Positions 32,741 through 44,623 of a stretch of DNA of 64,000 bases are shown here, piece after piece (position 1 is the stretch's first letter; every line of letters starts with the position of its first letter). Source of the stretch: Raphanus sativus (Eukaryota; Streptophyta; Magnoliopsida; Brassicales; Brassicaceae); contig NC_079515.1 of NCBI RefSeq assembly GCF_000801105.2, forward strand, positions 12,462,001 through 12,526,000. The letters are read 5' to 3'. Position numbers and translations under genes: made by a program. The notes under the pieces are model-generated. The model searched no databases, had not been told where the DNA came from, and worked only from the letters and a program-made list of their open reading frames with translations.

Positions 32741-34467
32741 GATATGTTGGATAGCTTCTCCGCAGGTTGGTGTATAATCGGTGCATGCCTCTGGCAATTG
32801 TCGTATGAGGAAGAGTAGACCTCACAGTCTGCAATAATGGTAGGCCAGAAATAGCCTTGTCTTTTGATTCGGATAGCTAGAGCTCTGCCACCGGAGTGGT
32901 TTCCACAGGAGCCGTCGTGCATTTCCTTCATATGTCTCATAGCAACGAGGCCAAGGACGCATTTTAGGTAAGGTCCGAAAATGCTTCGTTTGTGGAGAAC
33001 GGATTCGATTATACAATATCTCGCGCTTAATGCTTTGAGCTTTCGAGCCTCCCATTTATTGGGTGGAGTCTTTCCCTCCAGGATGTATTGCGTGATTGGT
33101 ATTCTCCAATCCTCTCTCCCTACAACTTTGTTATGAAGAGACGAGGGAGGTTCCTGTTCGGGACCTGGTGTCGTGGTGCCCCCGGAGGTATTCGTAGGAT
33201 TAGGCTCCAGGGAGTCTAAATTCTGAGGAATATCTCCACTTTTTCCGTTATTCTCCGGGGTCTGGATGGTGCCCCCAGATGAATTTTTGAGAGCTGGGCG
33301 ACTTCTGGTTTTGACTCTGCAGACGAGTGGGTCCGAGGTCTGGATGGTGCCCCCGGAGGTATTCGTGAGATTAGGCTTCAAGGAGTCTGAATTTCGGGGA
33401 ATACCTTTGTTGTTTTCCGTGTTTTGGATTGTGTTCCCGGAGGCATGCTTTTTAAAACTACGTATTTTGGCTTTTGGGAACCAGAATGTTGTGAGAACTT
33501 GGGTAGCTACCATTTCAGGGCAGGTACCTTCGGTTTGCTCTTTTTGCTTGCTGTATATCTCAGCTTTAGTAGCTATGTCGATGCTCGGTTTTTCGATTCC
33601 TTCTACGGGTATGATTCGTTTTACGAGGGGGTCTGATGTGGAGGCTAAAGCAGCCAACGCATCTGCTGAGGAGTTCTCTCCTCGTGGGATCCTTGTTAGC
33701 TCGAACTTGTCGAACTGCCTAGTGAGGTTCTGGACGACTTCGAGATATGCCCCCATTCTTTCGTCCCTCGTTTCATATTCTCCGTGAAATTGGCTAGCTA
33801 CTAACTGTGAATCACTATAAGCGTTTAGCTCTAGAATTCCGAGGCTTAGGGCGAGTTCAACCCTGCGATTAGTGCTTCATATTCAGCTTCGTTGTTTGAG
33901 GCGCTGAATCGGAGCCTATAGGACTGCTCGATGGTTTCTCCAGCTGAGGAAGTCAGCCTTAGCCCGACACCGGAGCCTTGTTTTGATGAGGCTCCGTCGA
34001 CATACATGCTCCATTTTGGAGATTCCATTTCGGAGTCTAATTGCTCGGATGCTAGCTCAATGACAAAATCGGCAAGGACCTGAGCTTCGCTGCTGCTCGA
34101 GGTCTGTACTCAATGTCGTATTCGCTGAGTTCTATGGTCCATTTAGCCAATCGCCCTGACTGGCTGGGGCTGTGCAATATCATTCGTAATGGTTGCGAGG
34201 TCATTACGACGATCGAGTGCGATTGGAAGTAAGGTCGCAATTTCCTGGCAGCTGTTACGACCGCTAGCGCTAATTTTTCCATTGCGGGGTACCTTTTTCG
34301 GCATCTATCAGACTCTTGCTGGTGTAATAGACAGGTCTTTGTTCGTTTTGTTCCTCTCGGACCAGCACACCGCTAACTGCAGCAGTCGATACGGCGAGGT
34401 ACATGTAGAGTGGCTCTCCTACTACAGGTTTGGATAGGATCGGAGGTTCGGAGAGGTAAGCTTTCAA
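32741..34467 (-). pseudogene. RNase H, archaeal-type RNase H domain and integrase zinc finger (outer Tat)
   Basis: Minus strand. 34467-34052 is the RT-linked RNase H (YMYLAVSTAAVSGVL, RPVYYTSKSL, LALAVVTAARKLRPYF). 34028-33846 and the start of 33756 form a second RNase H-like domain (SMYVDGASSKQGSGVG, ASNNEAEYEALIAGL, ADALAALASTSD), as in Tat/Chromovirus relatives. 33560-33130 is a Thr/Gly/Pro-rich linker with internal repeats. 33100-32750 is the integrase zinc-binding region (MKEMHDGSCGNHSGGRALA, RQGYFWPTI, YDNCQRHAP). It ends at the inner insertion, just before the catalytic core that continues at 26710. Confidence 0.85.
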
Positions 34468-35535
34468 TTGTTTGAAGGTTTACTCACGTTTCTCGTCCCA
34501 TAAGAACTTCTTATTATTTCTTAGAAGTTTGTAGAATGGGAGGCATTTGTCGGTGGACTTGGATATGAATCGATTTAATGTTGCGATTCGTCCAGTCAAT
34601 CTCTGTACCTCTCTGGTTGTCTTAGGTGACGGCATTTCTAAGAAGGTTGCTATCTGCTGAGGGTTGGCTTCAATGCCTTTTTCAGTTACGAGTTAGCCTA
34701 GGAACTCGCCTGAGAGTACCCCGAAGGTACATTTAGTGGGATTGAGCTTCATATCGTACTTATTGAGGATATCGAACCATTCTCTTAAGTGGGAGATACG
34801 GTCTTCTCCAGCTGAGGATTTGACTAGCATATCGTCAATATAGACCTCCATGGTTTTTCCGAGTTGCCCAGCAAACATCTTATTTACTAGCCTCTGATAG
34901 GTAGCTCATGCGTTCTTTAACCCGAATGGCATAACCTTGTAACAATAGGTTCCTCGTTCGGTTATGAATGCAGTTTTTTCCTGGTCTTCAGGATCCATCA
35001 TGATTTGGTTGTATCCTGAGAAGGCATCCATGAAGGATATGAGTCGATGGCCAGCTGTTGCTTCAACCAGGCGGTCAATGTGAGGTAACGGGAAGCTGTC
35101 TTTAGGGCAAGCCTTGTTTAGGTCGGTGAAGTCTACACAGATTCTCCATTTCTCGTTTTTCTTTTTTACAACTACCGGGTTAGCTAACCAGTCAGGGTAG
35201 TGTACCTCTCGAATGGACCCAGCTTTCGTAAGTCGGTCAACTTCGTCGTTAACAGCTTGAGCCTTTTCGAGGTCTAGCTTGCGACGCTTTTGTTTGATCA
35301 GTTTGAAAGTGGGGTCTACTTTCAGTTTGTGGGTGGTGACGTTCGGGTCTATACCTTTCATGTCATTGGTGGACCATGCAAAGGTTTTGACATTGCTTTT
35401 CAGGAAGTCAATGAGCTCCTTTTTTGTCTCAAGAGGTAGCTCAGATCCGATGCTCACCTGTCTTTCAGGATTTGAGTCGTCGATGCAAACTTTTTCGGTG
35501 AGGTTTTTAGGGGGACCTCGAATATTTTGTTGCAT
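34468..35535 (-). pseudogene. reverse transcriptase (outer Tat)
   Basis: Full RT on the minus strand: KWRICVDFTDLNKACPKD, FMDAFSGYNQI, VMPFGLKNA, then VYIDDMLVKS. A GGA to TGA change splits it near 34905 (compare GLKNAGATYQ in the inner copy), and further stops lie near 34692 and 34480 (the thumb/connection TTREVQRLTGRIATLN). Otherwise collinear with the inner copy. Confidence 0.88.
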
Positions 35536-35562
35536 TTCGCGACTCTCCTGGATCTGTAATTG

Positions 35563-37705
35563 CTATTGGGGGGACTTTTTGAGGATTTCGAATCCTCCCA
35601 GGTAGCAGATCCTGGAGATCTTCTGGCTACCATGTACGGTAGTTATTCCTTCAGGTGTTGGGAATTTCACGCATTGATGATAAGTCGAGGCTACTGCTTT
35701 CATCTTGTGAATCCAGGGTCTTCCTAGGATCGCATGGAACGGGGAAGGTCTGTCGATGACTACTAAGTTGGTCATTTTCATTATTCCGCCAGCTATGATT
35801 GGGAGCTTGATAGTTCCCAATGAGGTAGTTGTTTCTCCGGAGAAGCCTACGAGATTAGCTTTTTGGCCAATAATTTCGTAGTCGTCTATTTCCATCCCTT
35901 TCAGGGTGTTGTAGAAAATAAGGTCGACAGAGCTTCCTATGTCTATCATGAGTTTAGGCACCTCGTATCCTGTGATGTCCAGTGTTAGACACAGCCTTCC
36001 GTACGTGATTCTTAATGGAGTTAACGGAGTCTTGACATATATCTGATCCTCCAAGGATACAGTCCACCCTCGAGTCGGGGCTCGATTGAGGGGACGGTTT
36101 GCTCAAGAGAGCTTCGACTTGTAGACTTTTTCCTTGGGGGAATTTTCCAAGAATCATATAGACTCTTTTCTTGGGAGCTGGAGGTGGCGAATCGGTCTCC
36201 TTCTCAAGTGACCTCTCGCGCTTTGGGGAGGTGTCTCTGGGACCTCTTTTCTGATAGGGCGATGGCTTTTTAAGGTCCACGTCCTTTATTTCTCCGGCTG
36301 CGAATTTAGCTGCCAGTTGTCGTTGGAGGTCCCAACATTCCTCAGTTGAGTGTCCTTCTCGATCATGATAGGAGCAACGTTTGCTTTTATCAAAGCCTTT
36401 TGACCAGGGAGTTTTGTTTGCTGCGGCGACAAGTTTTTCTTCCTTATCCTCCTCGATTGCATAAGAATGTTCTCCCTGAGTTTGATTGTTTCGGAGGTTC
36501 CCCCTTTTATGAGGTCCCTTTGCCTTTGAGGATTCATCTTTCGAGTGATTCTGAGGTTTCCTGTGGAGTTTATCCAGTGCAACTGTCTCTTCCTCCAAAG
36601 TAATATGTCTAGTGGCTTTATGAAGAGCATCATCGATAGTTGGAGAAGTATTGAGTGTTAGCTCCGACCAGAAATCCGATTTATACCACAGACCTCTCCT
36701 AAGGGCCTCGATGGCGACTTGGTCGTTGGGATTCGAGAGCTTAGTTCTTACTGCTCTGAATTTCTCGATGTAGACTCTTAGCGAGTCCCCCATTCCTTGT
36801 CTGACTTTCCAGAGGTCGGCCTCAGAGGCTTGCTTCAGGATATGGGTCGAGTACTGCTTCATGAAGGCATTAGTTAACTGATCGAAACTATCTATCGAGG
36901 CTGGTTCGAGACCAGAGAACCACTCAAGGGCTGTTCCAACCAGGTTTTCGGCGAATGTCCTGCAGTAACCTGCTTCACATTCTTCCTGTGTAAAATGGGC
37001 TTTCACGATAGCCAATCAGAAGGCTCTCAAATAGGCCTTTGGGTCAGAGGTCCCATCATACTTGGGAATTCTAATTTTTCGGGTATCTCTTATGTAAGAG
37101 CTGGTTGTCGCTACGTTACTTCCCATAGCACTGGTGATAGGTGGGTTAAACGCGGGAGCTGTCCCAGTATGAGGCGTCTGGAAAGCAGATCCCCGTCCTT
37201 CCGGAACAGTGCTGTCAGGAGAAAAGTCTAAACGTCCTCGGGGGAACGAGGGATCGGTCAATCGATCTCGGAAAGTGACCCCCGGAGTTTGACGTTGCGG
37301 TGGTTGGATCGTTGCGTTTAGAGATCTAGTTATCTCTTCGAATCGTTGCTGCCGAACAGCTAGCTGATGCATTGTACGCTCATTTTCCTGAGCTTTGTCT
37401 ACTAATTGCATCATCATCTGACGAATCTCAGAGAGCTGAGCCTCCATTTGATTCGGAGTGGCTTGCTGCTGAGGATTCTCGGTGACTGGAAGCCCGGGGG
37501 CGGTTTCACTTCATGATCTCGGGTTAGTAGCTCCAGTGGCAGTCTGGCTCGTTCGAGCACTAGCCGGAGGCTGTTTCCCAGATCGGTGATTGCCACGTCG
37601 AGGCTCCGGAGTTACGAGACTAGAGCCTCCATCGTTCGGTGAGTCATCGCTCTGAATCGGGAGGTTAAAGTCAGACAGATTCGTTGTCTGATCGGTAGGA
37701 TTCAT
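35563..37705 (-). pseudogene. gag and protease region (outer Tat)
   Basis: Gag begins at the ATG complement of 37703-37705 (MNPTDQTTN). Capsid and zinc-knuckle part 37015-35954 are open (CKRC-equivalent SKRCSYHDREGHSTEEC). Protease at 35563-36054 carries DIGSSVDLIFYNTL. Relative to the inner copy there is a deletion of about 440 bp near 37105 between two GAGCTGG words and one of about 115 bp near 35980. A CGA to TGA stop separates the blocks at 37016 (inner: cga; outer: tga). Confidence 0.85.
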
Positions 37706-37758
37706 CCTCAAGTTAGAGTAAGAGATTCGATTGTTTCTTCCCCACAGACGGCGCCAAT

Positions 37759-38319
37759 TGTGAGGGATTAAACTCACCACCTGGATTTTAGATCAGGTTA
37801 AGGTTTAGGAAAGGTTAGGGAAAGATAACGTGGGCTGAATTCCGTAATAACTTGTAGAATTAATTATGATTTTGTATTGATAACTTGGTAAAAGATTGGT
37901 TACAAAGAGATGTTACTCTTGATGATTACAAAGATAACAAAGTGTTTTTGAGATTATATGAATGATCGTGAAAAATGAATAAGGGTCGAATATGGGTTGA
38001 TTCTGGATCCCCTTCTTTAGTCCTCGACCTTTTCTTTAAATAGCCTTGGACTTCTCTTGATTATCTTTAACTGATCTCCGAGATCTTCTCCGTTTGTTGA
38101 GGAATCCGCAACAGCTTCCCTTTGACCGGATCATGCGCTTGTTCTGTTATGATGTGAGCTTCCTCTTCACCGTGACCTCTTCGAAGATTGCCCTTAGCTT
38201 CCAGCCTCCGGCTTCGTATTAAACCTTCGCTAAGGTCGACGATACGCGTTGGGCTTTATCACAGCCCAATACTTGTTTTGGTTCTATCGTCAGCTAACGG
38301 GCCATATTTGGGCCCAACA
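37759..38319 (-). repeat. LTR 4 (5' LTR of the outer Tat element)
   Basis: 561 bp, partner of 21297-21859, followed to the right by TSD ATCCG at 38320-38324. Confidence 0.92.
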
Positions 38320-38324
38320 ATCCG
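38320..38324. repeat. 5 bp TSD (ATCCG) of the outer Tat element, right
   Basis: Exact match to 21292-21296. Confidence 0.9.
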
Positions 38325-38740
38325 CATACACTATTTGGAGTCATAGTAGGTCTAGCTTGCAGATACTTTTATAATATTAATTATTAAGACATCCATTTAT
38401 AGATGTTTTTTGATAAACCTATCGGTTGATCCGGTCGGTTCTGGAAGGAACACACTTAGTGTTATAGAGTAAACTAAGTATTACATTACCTGATCCGAGT
38501 TTGGAATACTTTTCGACTAGTGTCAGAAGGTGAACCGATCATCTATTACGATCCACCATGTAAACTATTTGGTCCAAATCCCAAGCCGAGACTGATCAAG
38601 TAATGTTAATTTAGTTTCTAGGAAAAATTGAACTCAAAATTGATGTGAGTACACACCAAGCCCTAAAAAAATGCCAATAGACTACCACCACTTGATTATT
38701 TATTTATAGAACTACAAGCTGATGATTCCAATAAGACAAA

Positions 38741-38775
38741 CTAGAGCTTGACCCGCACACCCGTGCGGGTTTTAA
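38741..38775 (-). mobile_element. probable Helitron 3' terminus
   Basis: On the minus strand a GC-rich hairpin (ACCCGCACGGGTGTGCGGGT, arms ACCCGCAC/GTGCGGGT) is followed after a few bases by CTAG, with a T next to it on that strand (A on the plus strand at 38740). Hairpin plus CTRR inserted at an AT dinucleotide is the Helitron 3' signature. The body would run to the right through AT-rich DNA. The 5' TC end was not located. Confidence 0.5.
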
Positions 38776-41700
38776 TTTGATTTTTTTTAAACTGATATTT
38801 GTTTTTCATAATTAATATCATATATTTTAGATGTGTCATTATATAACTGAATGTATATTGAGTATTTGAATATTTTAGGTTCTTATACATCATAATCGAA
38901 TTCGAACCAAAACAGATAATATAATTACTTTTGGTCATTTAATATTTTTTAGGTTATTTTAGTTTAAACAAAAAATATCTGAATCGAATTGGGTAATATA
39001 ATTATTTTTGGTAAAAATATTTGAAATTTTCACATATATTAGTTATTTGGATATTTTTAGGTTCCAATACATCAGAATTGTATTCACTTGGACCAGAAGG
39101 ATCCAATTCAAAAGTCACCAAAAATATTTACAGTACTCGAACGAAGCCTAATTTCAAAACTCAAAAATATAATGCCTAAAAAGACGATTCATATTTGAAT
39201 GAGTATCCGAAAGACCATTTTGCTAACTGTATATTATTATATTTACCTGAATAATTAAAAAAGAGTAAAATTACTATTTTAGTGGTATTTAGGCGTTTTA
39301 GTTTAAACGTCATGTGTTTTTCACATATTTATAAATAAATATTTATTTTATATAAATGTTAATATATATTTTATAATTTAAATTTATTAAATATTTTTAT
39401 TATGAAAATTTTAAATAAAATATTTTTATAATTTATATTGAGTAATTTTATTTTTGTTTTGAATCGTCAACTGTTTCATTAAGATTTTTAAAATATGACA
39501 TGCCCAACCGACAAATATACTTTATATATTTTGTCATGGACCAAAATTTAAATGCATGACAAAAATGTTATATATACTATTTAAAATTTGGTGCTATATA
39601 CTTAATTTATATTCTTCTGCATTTAACATATTTGATTTTCCTTAGAATATTATTTATATGAAATATAAATAAAATAATATATTTACAAATTTATATTCGA
39701 GTAGTATTAACTTTGTTTCTAGCTTAGCTGAAGGAACATCAAATCGAAGAGGTTAGGATCTCGATTCTCGATTTTCATCATGCGAAATATTTTCTTTGGA
39801 TTGTCATATTATTTGTGAATGGTTGTTTGTTAATGATTGTGTTAACGAAAATTTATATTTAATTGATTGCATAGAATATCAAAATATGGTAAATTTATTG
39901 GTTACCTAAATTATAGGAAGTAAGTAGTAGTTTTAATTTTAATTAAATAAGGAAAATACAATAAATACTTAACATTAGATTTATTAATTAATTTAGTGGT
40001 AGAACTGTAACTATTGTGGAAGTTTAAGAGTTAGTCTTAATTTGTACTTTAGTTTTAATAGATTAGATGTCGTTTCAGATCCAAATCTTCAACTATCTAC
40101 TAAAGTGAACCATCCAACAACAACAATCACCACAGTACCACTTGGAACAAGCAAATTGAACGCAAACCAATCACTAAATTCAACCTTTGTGCTGCCATTA
40201 TCTCACATTCCGAAAATAACCCATTACCTTTGCATAAACTTTTAAAAATCTTCAATGGCACAAAGCTTTCAGAGAGAATAAAAACACATAATTACGAATA
40301 ATTCAAAATGGCAAAATGGTATATAGACTAGGCAGAACTCACATGTCTAGGGTAGGGATTATCAAAGCTTTGATTGGTAAAAACTTACCTACCATATAGA
40401 AGCAAGTTTTCGGCTGAGAAAAAAAAGAACAAATCATTTGATTAAAAAAATATTCACCCGTGTTTACTCCATTTGTGTTGCCCTCATTTACCCTTAAACT
40501 GATCTAAAGTAGTAGAAACGCTGACAAAAAAAGTAGTAGAAACATTGCCTATGCAGTTTGACACTAATCGAGTAGTACTAGTAAGCTAAGAAGTCAACGA
40601 AGCACCCACTCAGATTCAAGCATATAAGTTATAACTAACACGACGATCCACTTTTAGTGTCACCAAAATGATTTATGATGAGTTGTTAAATTTTCAGAAA
40701 GTGACAGTTAGCCGGCTCCCGAAACTTTGGTCAGGCCAAACGTTTCGAACACTCATTGGGGTAGAGATTAACGACGACTGATTGAGTTGGATCGGCATGG
40801 ACCACATGATGTCTCTCATACATGGACGCGTGTAGAAACCTGATAGTGGTTTGAAGTTTTAGTAGATGTGCGCGTCCCACAACAATATCCGGCTCTACGA
40901 TACCCATTCACACATGACACATCAAGTAAGTTTTGTCGTTGTATGGTCAATTTCTTTTTGGTTAAATTTGTATCATCAACTACGATTGTTCCGTTAACAT
41001 TTCAAAGTTGTGAGATTCAAATTTCGATAAGTTTATTAACCTTTTCTAAATAGAAAGTTTAGGAAACTTTTTGTCGAATTAAATATTTTCGCTCTAGCTT
41101 CTTTACATGTTGACGTATAATTAATGCTTGATTTCAGATGTTAAGAGAGATCATTATATCTAAAATACAAAAAAAAATATTCGTAAAATACATAATTTGA
41201 GTATGTAAAATAATAAAATACTGTGTTAATGAGGTTTTGGACTTTTTTAAAAAAAGAATCAGTTTTATAGATAATTTTCTTCTAGAAAAAAGTGTCAACT
41301 GTTTATCCAGCTTAACAGAGAAATAGTACATTTAACATATTCACGTTCTCCCACTGGTATTTTTACTAAATTCGAATATATTAAATATGAACAGTCTAGT
41401 ATCTAGGTCTGAGACTTATTATCTGGAATCCTGATTCGATTCGAAAACGTGATATCTGGATGTCCGAAATCTAGATTCAGATATCTTGATTTTTAATGTA
41501 GGATATTCGGATCTGTATTTTTAAAATATATTAATTTAATTTTATTGATAATTATATTTGATATGTTAAAACTTATACATAAATGATCTTTATATAATAT
41601 ATTTTAAATTTTATAATATTGTATACATAAAGTTATTTTTATATACTATATTTTAAATTTTATAATATTGTATACATATATATATATTTATAATTCTTGA

Positions 41701-41848
41701 ATAAATATTTAATTTGTGTATTAGGTTTAGAACTTTACTATTTTAAATGTAATTTTTTATTTTAAAATTATTTACATATCTAGATTCAGATATTCACATG
41801 TATATTTAGATGAATATCTGGAAGATACAAATCTGGATCCGAATACAA

Positions 41849-42521
41849 AGAGCATCTCCAAGAGCAACCTTATATTTGAGGTTTGATGAACCTTATATTT
41901 GAGGTTTGGCGTTGCTCTTCTCCAATGATAAACCTTAAAATAAACCTTAAAAGTTATAGATATTTATATTATAGTCCTTAACATTAGACAAAAAACAAAT
42001 AAAAAGACAAAACTTTTACAACAACTAAAACATACAATAAAATGTTATAAACAATATTTATTAATAAACTATTACATTGTAATAGCAAATTACAGATATA
42101 TATGAGATTATTACAAACAAAATCATTTTCTAAGAAAATATAATTATTCATCATTATTATTTATGTAATAAACTATTCCATTTTAATAGCAATTTTTGCT
42201 TTGTTTTTTCATTTAAAACTTATTTATTTATTTAAAGTTATATGCAAAAGTTGAATTTATAAAAACATATATAAAATATATAAAAGAAATAAAATTATAT
42301 GGACTAAAATGGTAAATAAGAAAGTTATCAAGACTATTTAAAAGACATAAGAATACAAGAACCAAAAAAAATATGAAACCTCAAATATAAGGTTTTGTGC
42401 AGTGAAACCTCAAATATAAGGTTTCAGTGTACAAAACCTTATAATTTGAGGTTTTGAGGTTGTTCTTGGAGTATATAAAAACTTATATTTGAAGTTTTAA
42501 GGTTGGTTTTTGATATGTTCT
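41849..42521. mobile_element. MITE with AGAGCATCTCCAAGAGCAACC-type ends
   Basis: The left end AGAGCATCTCCAAGAGCAAC is imperfectly complementary to the right end (…GGTTGGTTTTTGATATGTTCT). An inner pair, CTCCAAGAGCAACCTTATA and GAGGTTGTTCTTGGAG (about 42460-42472), is stronger. The motif CCTCAAATATAAGGTTT and its complement occur several times on both sides of an AT-rich centre without ORFs. GGAGCATCTCCAA-type ends are common in plant Harbinger/hAT MITEs. The TSD is not clear. Confidence 0.55.
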
Positions 42522-43109
42522 AAATCTATGGATGCAACAAATTTATATCTAGGTTTTACCCCTGCTAGTAACCAATAAGACAAACTTATTGTCCTTAGTT
42601 TCCAAATTTATTATGTTATCATTTACCTAATACAATAAACTATTGTTGTGGTCCTTGTGGATTAGCTATAATAAACCATTTTTAGTAATCAGAGTAGTAT
42701 TTCGTCCAAATCAAAGACGTCAGATTCATTAATAAATGGATATATACCAAAACAAGAAAGGATCGAATTGGAATATTTGGAAAATGAAAAGGAATGAACC
42801 GTCTCTCGCCGATTTGAGGGGATGTCATTGTCTCTTTACGATCTGGCGAATTAAGGACCATGATTTGATGCTAGAGATTGTTGTTCTATTGAAGCCATAT
42901 AAACTTTTAAAATGCACCCAACATGTGGTTAGCGTTTGACCCACATCCATCTACATTATCTATGTATTACATTAAAATAATTGGTATATTTTACATTAGG
43001 GTATTGGATTTCTTGGTGGTGGCAACAATAAAATAGTGTATTTGTCTGGGATTTTGACTGGATTGAAGATTTCAACAACGTAGAAGAGACTACATGTATT
43101 TTTTTTTTT

Positions 43110-43285
43110 TAAAAGCTCTTTTATCACCCGTCTTGCAGTCTTGGATCGTCTCTCCACATGTGTTAAAATGACGAGATTAGGTATGGACCAGCAATATGTT
43201 TTTTTGGTGGGAGATAAATGAATCTGGGGAGCATTTTCATTTTGTGTGTCCTTATACTTTTACAATCTGGCTAGCTGCAAAGTGT
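43110..43285 (+). pseudogene. LINE zf-RVT fragment
   Basis: Plus-strand translation gives VLDRLSTCVKMTRLGMDQ and, after a frame change, ESGEHFHFVCPYTFTIW, the C-terminal zinc-binding region of a plant LINE. This is the same region as seen at 1444-2190 but diverged. It is short and broken. It ends where the inverted repeat with 43970-44012 begins. Confidence 0.65.
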
Positions 43286-44600
43286 TGGGGTATCATTGGT
43301 GATAGCCCAATGATACCATTCCACCATCTTACATGACACTACCATTCCACCAGTAGATTACATCTTGCTTCGCCTAATTTTTCAGGTAACAGTATATTTA
43401 CTTAGTAGGGAACGAAACACTTGTAGGCATGGTACAAGCTGGATTAACAAATGTCGACTTTGCAGAAATATGGATCATATGTGCAATTGTATCATCACGC
43501 TTGCTTATCATGGCACTCGATAGTATTATGGACTCTCATGCGTTGGGTTGCTGTGTATGGTTATATTGTGACTGACCAGATGCACTCAAGCGCCAGATGA
43601 TTTACTAGAACCAGATTAGATGTCTGTGTTGGAGGTAAGACATTCAACTAAAACCAAACATCTGTCACTAAATGTTCAATCCCTCACTTAGATGATGTTA
43701 TTTGCGTTGGGCCTAAACCTCACTGATTTGTTCTTTAGTTGTTACATCCAAAAGTTTTTATACTAAATGGGATTGGACCAATAGTAATATCCAATGTGTG
43801 ATTTGGATTGCTAATTTCTTTTAACGAGTCGAATTTACAAGTTTTGGTTAGTGTTGGTTTTGGTCTGGCTGTTTATTCTTTTCAAAAAAGTTTACTATTC
43901 CTCATCTACATCTTGCAAATGGTCTTTAATTCATCCAATCAATTTGATGTTTTATTAAAACAAAAGAAAGACTACCAATGATACCCGAACACTTTGCAGC
44001 TAGCCAGACTGTAAAAGACTATTCACAAAGAAAAAATAATTTTTTGTTTGTCTTTGGTACTTTGGATATGTATTTCGTGTGTTTATATATTAGATTCAAA
44101 AATTTATAGATTCAATCTGAGTGACTGTTTGTTTATTATTTAAGCATAAAATTTTTATTTTTGAAGTTTTCTCTATTTTGAAGCCATTTGGATATTTTTG
44201 AATATGCTGATTTTATAGATGTGAACCAGACTTTGGAAGAATTCTCAAGAGACTCTTGGAAGAGTTCTCAGGAGACTCTCGGAAGACTCTTGAAAGACTT
44301 TCAGAAGACTTCTCAGAAGACTTTTCAGAAAACTTCTCACGAATTTTTCTAGAAGTCTTATAAAGTCTTCTCCCAAAGTGGTGCAAGTTTTGAATATGTA
44401 TTTTTTATTTTATATATTAAAGCACTAATAACTGTGGTTTCTGAAGAAATGTTTCTCAAAAAAGTAATAATAAAATATAATAAAGTAAGAAAGAGAAGAC
44501 AGAAAAAGTGAGGTACGTTTCTTTAGGAAGAATTTTTGATCGTGTGAGAAGAGCTGATTCTACAACTGTTTCTCTTCTATTGGTGAAGTGTTTTTATTAA
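43286..44600. other. intergenic DNA with inverted repeat and palindromic GAAGACTTC words
   Basis: 43255-43305 and 43970-44012 form an approximately 43 bp near-perfect inverted pair (CTGGCTAGCTGCAAAGTGTT). 44040-44400 is a diverged copy of 50550-50790 and contains a run of AGAAGACTTCTC-type repeats at 44225-44375. No gene. Confidence 0.55.
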
Positions 44601-44618
44601 AGATTTAACTAAAATGAG

Positions 44619-44623
44619 GTAAA
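44619..44623. repeat. candidate 5 bp TSD (GTAAA) of the copia element, left
   Basis: GTAAA precedes TGTTG at 44624 and also follows the right LTR at 50478-50482. The left LTR is diverged, and similarity to the right LTR may start some 20 bp earlier, so this assignment is tentative. Confidence 0.5.

Larger units (their letters stand above)
21297..38319 (-). mobile_element. outer Tat-lineage Ty3/gypsy retrotransposon, interrupted
   Basis: About 11 kb of element sequence in minus orientation, in two pieces (21297-26710 and 32741-38319). A same-family copy is inserted between them, with TSD GGGCG at 26706-26710 and 32736-32740. 5' LTR at 37759-38319, 3' LTR at 21297-21859. LTRs begin TGTTGGGCCC and end CCCTCACA on the minus strand. 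The primer-binding site (TGGCGCCG) follows the 5' LTR, and a purine tract (AGCTGGGGGCAA) precedes the 3' LTR. The order gag, protease, RT, RNase H, integrase, antisense gene fits the Tat lineage, which is known for extra ORFs near the 3' LTR. Stops and deletions make it non-coding-competent. Confidence 0.92.
38325..43100. other. AT-rich intergenic DNA
   Basis: No gene is supported. It contains a probable Helitron 3' end at 38741, very AT-rich DNA at 38780-39720, anonymous sequence at 39720-41340, a degenerate 'ggatatctgaat' repeat at 41390-41850, the MITE at 41849-42521, and a segment at about 42827-43075 related to 7240-7505. Confidence 0.5.

Noticed and set aside
33266..33787. Plus-strand open frame of 173 codons within Tat pol
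   Set aside because: Antisense shadow of the RNase H/linker region, which has a clear protein match on the minus strand.
21297..38319. Tandem array of Tat elements made by unequal LTR recombination
   Set aside because: Two different TSDs, each matching only its own LTR pair, and the split integrase gene show nesting instead.
40042..40245. Small plus-strand frame (67 codons) in intergenic DNA
   Set aside because: No start context, domain or neighbouring exon; composition like random AT-rich DNA.
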